The position numbers were made by a program, and so were the translations under genes. The notes below the pieces were generated by a model. The model did no database searches. It had not been told where the DNA came from and saw nothing but the letters and a program-made list of their open reading frames with translations. Positions 52,601 through 62,129 of a stretch of DNA of 64,000 nucleotides are shown here, in pieces (position 1 is the first letter of the stretch; the number at the start of each line of letters is the position of its first letter). The DNA comes from Aquila chrysaetos chrysaetos (Eukaryota; Chordata; Aves; Accipitriformes; Accipitridae). The stretch spans positions 3,224,001 to 3,288,000 of the forward strand of contig NC_044029.1 of the NCBI RefSeq assembly GCF_900496995.4, given 5' to 3'.

Positions 52601-53200
52601 CAGCAGAGTAATCTTACCACGCACCATGTCTGAGGTGTGCTATTTCTTTGTAAAACTGCGACCGTCCTCCCGGCAGCTCCCCACCAGGCTGCTGCTGCTG
52701 CCGCTCACGTCCGACTCCTGCGCACGGTTCGCATCAGCAGTTCCTCAGTTAGAGCCCACGTGCTGTAAGACAGGGTGTACTCACAAACGGGGCCACCAAC
52801 CCACTGGATATTCGGATTGCTGCAGGTGAATCGCAACCCAGACACGCGTCAGGAGCCCCTGAGAGGGAAACTTTGGGAACTGCTGTTCGGGTCATAAAAA
52901 CGAGAGTAGTTGTCAGGAGGGATGGGGCCCTACTGTGCCAGCAGCAGGTGGCATGCGGTACCTTGACTACAAAAGGCAAAGAAGATGAAGGGGGGAAAAA
53001 ACCTGTAGAACATGGCTCATTTCCTCAGAAGGTTCACTTTTTTTTCCCTTAAACCGTGTGTCTAAAAATTACAATATTTATGTTTGTAGCAATCCTGCCA
53101 AACAGTCTGTAAAAAATGAAATTCGGTTTTCTTCTCCCCACTTTCCCCTTCACTGGCTTGATTTTGGCAGACTGATCTACCTTACTCATATGGGACTACC
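49620..53200. other. mostly AT-rich noncoding stretch
   Basis: A 9-bp hairpin lies at 51816-51838 and an A21 tract at 52068-52088. A CpG-rich spot lies at about 52640-52760, and a CTGCAG|GTGAAT donor-like site near 52826. No gene was recognised. The 137-codon minus-strand frame at 51182-51595 is AT-rich, hydrophobic and unremarkable. Confidence 0.5.
52068..52088. repeat. A21 homopolymer
   Basis: Twenty-one consecutive A residues, followed by TTATATATA. Confidence 0.85.
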
Positions 53201-53461
53201 ACAGTGTCCTGGTTTTGGCTGGGATAGAGTTAATTTTCTTTCTAGTAGCTGGTATAGGGTTATGTTTTGGATTTAGCATGACAAGAATGTTGATAACACA
53301 CTGATGTTTTCAGTTGTTGCTAAGTAGTGTTTAGACTAAGTCAAGGATTTTTCAGCTTCTCTTGCCCAGCCAGCGAGAAAGCTGGAGGGGCACAAGAAGT
53401 TGGCACAGGACACAGCCAGGGCAGCTGACCCCAACTGGCCAAAGGGGTATTCCATACCATG

Positions 53462-53484
53462 TGACGTCATGCCCAGTATATAAA
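53462..53484 (+). promoter_or_regulatory. LTR core promoter: CRE plus TATA box
   Basis: A perfect palindromic CRE (TGACGTCA) lies 7 bases upstream of TATATAAA in the LTR U3. This combination would give CREB/ATF-responsive, TATA-directed transcription rightwards, starting near 53510. Confidence 0.6.
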
Positions 53485-53661
53485 CTGGGGGGAGTTGGCC
53501 AGGGAGGGGGGATCACTGCTCCGGAACTAACTGGGCATCGGGCAGCAAGTGGTGAGCAATTGTATTGTGCATCACTTATTTTGTATATTCCAATCCTTTT
53601 ATTACTATTGTAATTTTATTATTGTTATTATTATCATTATTAGTTTCTTCCTTTCCATTCT

Positions 53662-53667
53662 ATTAAA
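53662..53667 (+). terminator. LTR polyadenylation signal ATTAAA
   Basis: ATTAAA occurs in TTCTATTAAACTGTTC, about 150 bases downstream of the inferred start. That is the position expected at the end of R. Cleavage would be expected 15-25 bases further on. Confidence 0.55.
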
Positions 53668-53995
53668 CTGTTCTTATCTCAACCCACAAGTTTTACCTTT
53701 TTCCTTCTGATTCTCCCCCTCATCCCACTGGGTGGGGGGGAAGCGAGCGCGCAGCTGCGTGGGGCTGAGTCGCTGGCTGAGGTTAAACCACAACACACGG
53801 TGCAAACCTCATCTTCCCTGGGAAGAAAAACCAAATCCATCAACAGTGATACAGTTTAAAAGGCGATTCAAGGTACTGAGCAAAAGCACTTCCAGCCCAC
53901 AGCCCCTCAAAACCCCACACCATCATTTAGACACCTAACACTTCAGGTTTTTCATTCCAAGAGAAACCAACACCGCACATATGTCACAGCAGTCG

Positions 53996-54140
53996 CCAGG
54001 CTGCTGCCGGATAAAACAAGGAGGCTGCAGGACCCGTCCCTCCCCGCGCCAGGCACAAACCGTGTCACCAAGAGCGGAGGACAGCCCTTCAGACGCCTCG
54101 GAACAGCCACGACTCGACTTCAAAGGCTGCCGAGATGACA
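53996..54140. other. short G+C-rich patch
   Basis: CpG-containing words (CCCCGCGCCAGG, AGACGCCTCGG, ACGACTCGACTT) raise the local G+C just downstream of the LTR. Frames are open on both strands, and nothing is recognised. Confidence 0.35.
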
Positions 54141-54144
54141 GTGG

Positions 54145-56195
54145 CAGGAAGAGAGAAGGCAAGTCCTCTCCAAATTTACCTAGCTGAGTTTGGAAGCAAA
54201 AATTGAAAGGATCAGAGCGTTTTGCGACTGACTCACCCAAAACAGAAGGATGCAGTAGGAGTGCAATATGCTAATAGACCATCCCTTTATTTGTATGCAG
54301 ATGCACAGAATTACAGGCATAAAGACATTGGAAAGCACCTGAAAGAATATGTTTTCTCCCTATAAAATATTTATGACTTATCTAATTTTACATTAAATGT
54401 TTCTTAATAATGACAAACATCCGAGACATTATAGTCAGTGAATTGCTACGGAATGCCATGAAACTAAATGCTTAAAATGCAGAAATTACCTTTAAGTCAT
54501 CTCATTTGAATGAAATTATAAAAAATTATGTTCTATTCATTATTTTATCTAGGTTTTATTATAATAAACGATGTGGTTTGGTTTATGTAACAAAAGTATC
54601 CTAATTTTCTTAAAGATCTTTCTTAAAGAGATACAAGTTTATTAGTTATATTATCCTGGGTAAACCATTCCAGATAATGCAGCTATTGCAGCTAATGCCA
54701 TGTTTTAATTCTTGCTAGTTGCTAGAGGAGTTATTTATATACACAGCATGGAAGCTTATATTCATGCTTCTTTGCACACGAAAATAAAGGACATTCAAGC
54801 AAAGAGAGAGAGTAGAAAATTAACTATTTTAAATCTCAAACCAACCTACATTTTCAGTAAGAGAAAAGACAAATAGATGGACATGGCGTGATAAATAAAA
54901 GATGCGCTTTGGCATTTCCCAGTTTTAGCAGACGATTTATATCTCTCAAGTAAGAGACAACAAGGAATAGTTTGGTTTTGAAAACTGGCACATTACTTAG
55001 AAACCAGAATTTTTTATCTAATTGTGATAATTGTCTATTAATATTCTAATGCATGCTAAAACATTAGAAGCTCTTCCTTGCCTTTCCTCTCCCAAGTGTG
55101 GCTTTCCTTATGACAGAGATAAATTTGTCCAAACTCCTTTCCTTCCAACTCCTTTCTGTCAACACAGTTTAAGTTAAACAAAATCAGTGAGAAAAAGAAG
55201 AGGAGGAGAAGCATTTTGTTTTAAAGTGTCATTGCCTATGTTACAAATTCACAAGTATCAAAATAAATGAAGAAGACTGACAAATTATAGATGAGATCAG
55301 CCAGTAATGAATCCCCACTCCCACCCCAAGAAAAATCCTTAGTTCTCTTTAAAAACACTGATCTAAATACAAACATATTTCTACATTTCCTTATTATGAG
55401 CACTGTATCTTTTTGTCTTCTTTTAACAGTGCTTTGGCCTGATTTCTGAAGAAAATAGGCTTAATGAGATCATATTTTTTTCTAGGTACAGTGATTTTTT
55501 TAACTTGTTGGTCAAATTCCACCAAATCTGAGAGTGGGATAGTGATCTCAAGGCTAAACAGTATTAGAAGCATTTTATTATTTCGATAGCTTACTGCGGG
55601 AAGCACAGTGACCACACGTTGGAATACAAACCAAGATCTCCTGAAATGCACAAGCCTGCTGAAATCCAACAGTAAGCCCTGTCAAAAAATCTCAAAAAGA
55701 AGGTTTTGTGTTGAGTTACTTTTATTTTCCTCTTATTCTTCCTTTTAACGGAAAGGAGCTTTACTGAAATTGTAACAATAAAGAAAATGGTAAAATGGTA
55801 GCTTTGCCACTGGAATTTTAAAGACAAAAATTCACCTGGGCATTCTGGAATCTCAGTTCAAGTTTTAGCATATTTTTGTTACCACAGTTCATGATGTATT
55901 ATATTTATCACTTATTCATGATATAAGTATTATATACAGAAGACTGTATTTTATATATATGAATATGTATATATACATGTGATATACTGAATGCACACAT
56001 ATATTGAATACATGCAGACATATGAATATGTATATATACATATATATACACACACATATGCACATAAATATGTGCCAGTTGAAACATTTCATCTTTTCTT
56101 AACCAAAAGATCTTCTGTTTGTAATGTAACGTAACAGTTTAGCATTTCTAGAAACAATCAGATTTTTGAAACCACTATGACAGGAAGCTTAAATG
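54145..56195. other. AT-rich noncoding stretch with AT/CA microsatellite
   Basis: No gene was recognised. A degenerate TATATG/TACACA tract fills about 55915-56065. In it, ATATGAATATGTATATATACAT occurs near 55957 and again near 56020, a 63-bp-period duplication. Confidence 0.6.
55915..56065. repeat. degenerate (TA)/(CA) microsatellite with internal duplication
   Basis: Alternating TA-, TG- and CA-rich words cover about 150 bases. A 22-base word is repeated at a distance of 63 bases. Confidence 0.75.
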
Positions 56196-56199
56196 TAAT

Positions 56200-56503
56200 C
56201 AAAAATAGAGCACTTTTTACAAGGAGTCATACAGAAAAGACAAGGGCTAATGGGCACAAGTTACTCCTGGGGAGATTCCAATTGGATACAGGAGGAAAAT
56301 TTTTCACAATGAGAACAATCAGCCACTGGAATAATCTCCCCAGGGAAGTGGTGGATTCCCCAGGACCGGACACTTTTAAGATTCAGCTGGACAGGGTGCT
56401 GGGCCATCTTGTCTAGACCGTGCTTTTGCCAAGAAAGGTTGGACCAGATGGTCCTTGAGGTCCCTTCCAACGTGGTATTCTATGATTCTATGACTCTATG
56501 ATT
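56200..56503 (+). mobile_element. CR1 LINE 3' fragment, plus strand (copy A)
   Basis: This is the 3' end of a CR1 element, including the last part of ORF2. A frame runs through residues HWNNLPREVVDSPGPDTFKI to a TAG at 56414-56416. It matches the conserved C-terminal end of the CR1 ORF2 (endonuclease-reverse transcriptase) protein. The 3'UTR follows (GGTTGGACCAGATGGTCCTT, TCCCTTCCAACG) and ends in the octamer-type tail ATTCTATGATTCTATGACTC. It is 5'-truncated; the left edge near 56200 is approximate. The intact C-terminal frame suggests a moderately young copy. Confidence 0.95.
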
Positions 56504-56714
56504 GATTAGGAGAAAGTTCTTCACTGAGAGGGAGCTCAAGCACTGGAACAAGCTCCCCTGGGAAGTCGTCATGGCCCCAAGCCTGTCAGTGTTCAAGAAG
56601 TGTTTGGACAACGCTCTTAGATATATGGTTTAACTTTTATGTTGCCCTGTGTGGAGTCAGGAGTTGGACTCAATGATCCTTGAGTCCCTCCCAACTCAGG
56701 ATATTCTATGATTC
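56504..56714 (+). mobile_element. CR1 LINE 3' fragment, plus strand (copy B)
   Basis: Directly after copy A's tail, CR1 sequence starts again (GGAGAAAGTTCTTCACTGAG, CACTGGAACAAGCTCCCCTG, TGGACTCAATGATCCTTGAG). It ends at GATATTCTATGATTC. It is a separate, more diverged CR1 3' fragment of the same orientation, with short internal deletions relative to copy A. Head-to-tail adjacency may reflect insertion of copy A at or beside the 5' end of B, or two independent events. The subfamilies appear to differ. Confidence 0.9.
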
Positions 56715-56719
56715 ACTAT

Positions 56720-59700
56720 CATGGGTTCCTGGAAAAATTGAAAACAAAACCACATGCCAAATGGATTTTCCTTGTGAAAATAAACACAAATAGTTTTGAT
56801 GATACACACAAAAAATCAGGAACTTGAACAGTTCACAACACAAAACATACACAGGGAAATATAACACACATAAGTGCATACAAGCCACAGACCCAAATAA
56901 ATACAGGAAAGCAAAATTAGTCCTATTCCTCATCACAGTATGCTTTTAAATTGTCACTCACCTGTTTCAGAAGCAAGCACTTTATTGCCAGTTTAAGGAT
57001 TGGTTACTTTTCTGCACTGCCTTTAGATACAACATAATACTGTTCAGTGCTCTCAAGCTATTCATTGGCCTCAGGTAGGCAACTCCCTTCTTTGCCCTCT
57101 TGACATACTGTAATCTCACTCTGTGTCCTCTCTATTTAATTGTAGTCTACATAAAAGGTGGACTCTCCCAGCTATTACAGCATAGGAAAATATAAGAATA
57201 TTTTCCACCAATTTGAAGAAAAAACAGATAATAATATGAACCATATTTTATTTAGATATAAAATATGAATAAATACAATAATATAAAGACTTTAAAAATC
57301 CAGGCTACAGTAGCTGAAGCAGCTACATGACAAGACAATTGGCTGACAAGTTTCTCATCAATTTTTTTTTTTTTATTATTATTTTTATGTAAAACTCATT
57401 GTCCTCTGAAGACTTCAAACTCCTGTTCAAGGAAGTGACACCAGTTTGTACGCATGGACTACACAGATTTCATTCTCTAAGATTTAGTATACACCTGAAG
57501 TATCTATTGATCAGCAAAACCATCTCATTTATACAATATATTGAGATTATTCAGTGGCTGCCTGAAAGATTTTATGTAGGCAAGTATAAGATTTTTTTTG
57601 TTTGTTTGTTAGAATTTATTCAAATATTTCAGTTTTGAAACGAGGATGTGAGAAGAGGTTTAGGGCGAGGAAAATATGAAAAAAATTCTACACAATTTTA
57701 AAGACTGAGATCAGGAAAATCTTACATGAGTAATATAAAATGTAAATTTCGGTAGAATTAGGCAAACAACACAACTAACTCTTTGGATTCAGGGCCCATT
57801 TATGAGGAGATGTGGTTTGTTGTAAAATGGATAAAGAATAATAGAGAACATGCTAAAATAGAAGCATTTGCTCAGTGCTTATCTCCTCTTCAGCTTCCTC
57901 CTCATAATTGCATAGTACAACACACTTAAATAATGATAGGAGGTATTATCCCTTTTAGTATAGGAGGCTATAATTTAGCAACACTACCACTCTGTTGAAA
58001 TTCAAGAAATTTAATTCATGGTACACCTAAATAAAAGATCTTTGCTTATGAAAATAGCATTAGCAAGCATACTACCCAATTATGAATCATGGGTTACACA
58101 TTTTAAATAGATTCCCAAGAGTAGCAATTTTGGTATAGAAAAAACTATCACCATGAAAAATATGATCTTTAATTTGTCACTAAAAAAAATAAAGTCATAA
58201 AATTTATTCTGTTAAAGCAAAGTGAACACATGGTATGAGGACATTTACCCTACCTTGGACAATCCATTTCTTCTTCTTTTTCTTTTTATGGACAAGTCTA
58301 AAGCAATATTCCACCTTGATCCCTCTGTCTCTTTTGATCACTTTTTCCTAGACAGAAAAATAGCAGAAGTAATGAATCAAAAAAAAAAAAAATTACTGAT
58401 CTCAAATTAAACAACAGAGACCTATTTAAAATAAAAAGTTATCCATTTATTACTACAAATTTGGCACTACTGTGCCAATATGGACTAGAATTTCAAGCCT
58501 TGTGGTCAATGAAGCATAAAATAGATTGTCAGAAATACTGTCTGAAATATGAATCCACTGAAAAAAAAAAGCTTGAAAATACCTAAGATAATTTAAGAGA
58601 ATAAAAAATGGCTGAATATACCTCTAAAAAGCCTCTACCTCCCTTTCTCAATTCATAAATGGCTTTCTCCTAGGTGACTGTTTCATAGAAGTAGTACAAA
58701 TAAGCTTCCAATTTCTACCCTTGAAAACACGGTACATTTTTGTGGTAAGCCAAATCACTTCTTATCTGGAAATTATTTACTCTGTAATAGAAACTAATAG
58801 CAAAACAGTAAGCTTTCCCTCACACTGAAGTGATCTTCTCAGAAAATTCAGGAGGCTCACTGTCATGAAGCCCACAGGTTGCTAACCATGATGTTGTAGG
58901 AAGTAGAACATTACAGCAGAAAACACAAATTCTTGTCATGAAGAGGCACACTGCAATTAAATTTTTTGTGGCTGTAACTCAAAATGGAATTAAAAGAGGA
59001 CTTAAAAAAAAAAATCATACTCCTCATACTCCAGTTGAAAACAATCATCCTTCAACACACATCTGAATTTTGGTCAGCCTGAATTCTACTGTTCCACATT
59101 AAAGCTCATTAAGGATAAAGCTGGCTACACCAAGTTGAATGATTCTCTTACCAGCTTGGCTGACTTGGCTAGGTAACCTCCGTACGTCTGCTTCCAGGGT
59201 ACCTGGACAAAAGCAGGTTAATGAAATGCTGCGTACTCCTCTTAGCTGCCATTTTGGACGAGATGATTTTGGCTCTGCTGACACTGTTCCATGGCTGGGC
59301 TACTCTTTTGTTTGCAATAGTCCTTTCATTATTAAATGAGGATGTTACAGAACTAAAAAATTCCAACCCTAAAATAAGAGCAATTATGTTAAGAAGGAAA
59401 AGGGTAACAAAAATCCATCTAGCTTTATGCATTCCCTACTACCAACGATTAAATCCAAAGAGTATTTAGCAAGCTTTGAGTTCCTTCTTATCCTGATAGT
59501 TCATTAAAAATAATCACAAACTAATCTGGTGATATACTAAATAAGGAAAAAAAAACCCTATATATTCTGACTATATTTTCTCCTGTAAGAATAAATAGAA
59601 TGGAATAGAATAAGAAAAAAAATTTGAAATGTCTGGAATTATTTTTTAATAAGCCAAAATTCATAAGGAATGAAACAGCAGCTGCATTCATATTGAAAAA

Positions 59701-59800
59701 TATCAGAGTCTAAACTCAGAACACCCAACTGTGGCTTCTTTCAAAACACTGACAGTCTCCAACACAGAATTCTTGAATTTTGTAGACAACCTCTCACCTT
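56720..59800. other. AT-rich noncoding stretch, no gene recognised
   Basis: A T-rich tract lies at 57362-57374, an A run near 58378-58392 and an imperfect (GAATA)n at 59589-59612. Acceptor-like sites precede open frames near 57412 and 58350. Those frames are AT-rich and have no good donors, so I do not call exons. Confidence 0.5.
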
Positions 59801-59809
59801 TTTTTTCAG

Positions 59810-59966
59810 CCAGTGGAGAAGAGGGACTGGTGAGGGAAGCGTATGAACAGACTGCAAAGAAATTGGAGTCACAGCCACAGAAAGACAGCAACAACGCAGC
59901 GTTGAACCAACCGTGTCTCTCGACACCAGCACGTGGAGGGATGTATTATCTGCAGCTGGAAATGGG
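59810..59966 (+). other. candidate protein-coding exon (157 bp), product unknown
   Basis: CTCTCACCTTTTTTTTCAG|CCAGTGG is a very strong 3' splice site, with AG at 59808-59809. ATGGG|GTATGTCTG is a fair 5' splice site, with GT at 59967-59968. Between them one frame is open throughout, with two leading bases, 51 codons and two trailing bases. The G+C content is clearly above the flanks and codon use is balanced. The peptide is hydrophilic (for example EEGLVREAYEQTAKKLESQ). A TGA follows a few bases inside the putative intron. Incoming phase 1 and outgoing phase 2 would be required. I cannot name the protein. The opposite strand is also open, so chance is not excluded. Confidence 0.35.
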
Positions 59967-60755
59967 GTATGTCTGACTGCTGACAGAAAAAGAGCTGATG
60001 GCCAGGTAGAAGGAAGGGGAATGAAACAATTGCCCTTTCATCGTGCAGCTACTAGAAGGCACTCCAACACTTCAAGATTTTTCTTGTCATATTTTCTCCC
60101 CTTCTCCCCCGCTGCATTCAGTCCCTGTAATCACACAATACCCAAAACCCTTTGAGTCCAAACCATTTGGAAGATATGGCATCAGGAGAGGTTGGGTTTG
60201 GGGTTTTGTCTCCCACTGAGCCCAACTGGCAAAGATCTGGTAGCTTTTTGCATTATTTACAGGGATTCAGAGGTAGGGTTGTAGGAAGCAAGATTGATGT
60301 TGATTTGAAAGTCTGAGAGACAAGCTAGGAATGAGTATCCCACAGCAGCTTTCAGCCCATATTCAGAGGCAAAGACATCCAATAATTCTCAGCAGTAAGC
60401 CCCAGGACTGTAAATATAATGGCAATCTGAAATCTTCATGAGTTTCCATTTAGTATTCTTACATCGTGAGTAGAAACACGATATTTACCAGTGATTGATA
60501 TCCGAGGAACATAATCTGTCTTACACCAGGTTATTTATTTATACATGAAGAGTCCTGCAGCTCTGCCTGGAGACAGAGCAGATGCCCTGTGAAATGGAAC
60601 GGATGCATATGTATGCCCTGTACTCGGTGTCAAACTGTGACCTTCCATCTAAAATTCCTTAGGTGGGGCACCTTCACTCAATCTTATGGCCAAAGCAGTG
60701 GCTTACTGATGTTAGTAAAAGAGTGAGGCCAAGAACTCCTGTCTCCTCCTCCTAG

Positions 60756-60990
60756 TTCAGATTCCTTCATGGCTGGGATTCTTCTTGCACATGAGAACAA
60801 CCAGCAGTATTTTAAACATATCTTCTCGGTTCTCGCTGCCATATCTGCAAACAAATCAACCAACGAACTCGGGAACATCACACACACACGACGATGCTTA
60901 AGGTCAATTCTTACTCTTTTGCTTGAACAAAAGACGAAAGCATATTTGCAGCTTAGTGCAATGTTCATTATTTGTATGAAAGGAAAGTGA
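60756..60990 (+). other. possible terminal exon or open frame in phase with the exon at 59810
   Basis: CTGTCTCCTCCTCCTAG|TTCAGA is a good acceptor, with AG at 60754-60755. Joining from 59966 needs one base to complete a Gly codon. After that base the frame is open for 77 codons to a TGA ending near 60990. An ATTAAA lies downstream at about 61074. No strong donor is seen. The later half looks less coding-like than the first. It could be a 3'-terminal exon or coincidence. Confidence 0.2.
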
Positions 60991-61448
60991 TGGAAGGTAA
61001 TTTAGGGGCATCTGTGGCCAACAGCATTTCCAAATCATTAGCTGCTTAAAGGGTAACTGGGTCCATTCTGAATATTAAAAGTTTGTTATTTACAATGTTA
61101 TGACTTTTAGATTAAGGGATGATTCCTCAGTAAATTCCTAAGTAAACTGCACTAGTAGCAAGGATTCATCCTCAGTTTTCCATTCCTTTGATGAAAGCAT
61201 CTAACACAGAATTCCCACATATCCCTTCTCAACATATAAAATGGAAATATCCAAAGAGATGTTTTTGAGGGTTATGTTGTTAATGTTTATTAAAAAATTC
61301 TTCAATGATGAAAATTATTATATAAAGTCATATTCACATATGCCATGTTATCCTTCCATTCAAAGTTCAGAAGGTTGCAGATCTGAGAGGCAGGAAAGTC
61401 TTTTATTTCTGCATCACAGTTATTCCTGGGAGAATCACAGGAATAATT

Positions 61449-61469
61449 AAAATAAATAAATAAATAAAA
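61449..61469. repeat. (AAAT)n microsatellite
   Basis: About five AAAT units. Confidence 0.8.
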
Positions 61470-61807
61470 GTTTTCATCTTGAAATTCCTCAGACTTCAGA
61501 AACATGCCAATCTACCTGAACTCACGTTAATGTATTTGGCACCTATGAAATTATCATCAAGCTCCTTCAGGGCATGCTGCTGTATGGGGTATCTTTATAT
61601 GCACACCTTCAGGCAAGGACTTGATCTCCCTGTGATTGATAGAGGCACTTACCGCAACGGAATCATAATCAAGATCGAGGTCCTCTGGAGAAATAAGAAC
61701 AAATAATAATGACAGTAGTGCTTTAATATCCTACTAAGCAGGAATCATCTCTGCTTTCTTCTAACTTAACATTTTTTCCCTGTCATTTACATCCAAAAAA
61801 TGTTGAG

Positions 61808-62122
61808 GCTAACCGGTATCACTATGACCACGCTCTGGACTTCGGCAGAATCCCAGCCATAATTAAACAGCGGCATGATGAAATAGCATACACATTCAAC
61901 AAGTCTGGGGTTTTTTATATAAACGTTTCTGAAGTTGAAGAACTTACCTACAAAGCAGAAAGGAGAAGCTTGAAAGAGCAAAGGACAACTTTGTCAATTC
62001 ACGAAAGCAAGAACTCCACCATTTTGGACCACCACTGTATGCACTTCCTGAAAACAGATGCATTTGTGAATGCCTTGGGGACAGGCGACTATAAGAACCT
62101 GCAAAGGTTTTTGTGTTTGGAG
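61808..62122 (+). other. candidate protein-coding exon (315 bp, phase 0-0), product unknown
   Basis: Between 61741 and 61806 there is a 65-base zone free of AG. It has branch-point-like TTCTAACT and the pyrimidine tract CATTTTTTCCCTGTCATTTAC, and ends at TTGAG|GCTAAC. A donor-like GGAG|GTATATG follows at 62122/62123. The 315 bases between are open in one frame as exactly 105 codons. There are many NNC codons (GAC, CAC, AAC, TTC), a peptide rich in charged and aromatic residues (for example DHALDFGRIPAIIKQRHDEI) and G+C above the flanks. The whole open frame is 61727-62167. The minus strand has its own acceptor- and donor-like signals here, for example CTTTGTAG|GTAAGTTC. I do not recognise the protein. 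Confidence 0.35.
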
Positions 62123-62129
62123 GTATATG

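Larger units (their letters stand above)
53205..53795 (+). mobile_element. solo LTR of an avian endogenous retrovirus
   Basis: A 591-bp element begins TGTCCTGGTTTTGGCTGGGA and ends TTAAACCACAACA, giving the TG...CA termini of an LTR. The opening words are those of an LTR family abundant in many birds, which I recall as ERV-L/ERV-K-like without being able to name the subfamily. U3 carries a consensus CRE, TGACGTCA, at 53462-53469 and TATATAAA at 53477-53484. An ATTAAA polyadenylation signal lies at 53662-53667. The flanking 5-mers CACAG (53200-53204) and CACGG (53796-53800) differ at one base and may be the target-site duplication. No primer-binding site or internal region follows and no polypurine tract precedes. 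It is therefore a solo LTR left by recombination. Confidence 0.92.

Noticed and set aside
53362-53613. 83-codon plus-strand frame
   Set aside because: It lies wholly inside the solo LTR, which encodes no protein.
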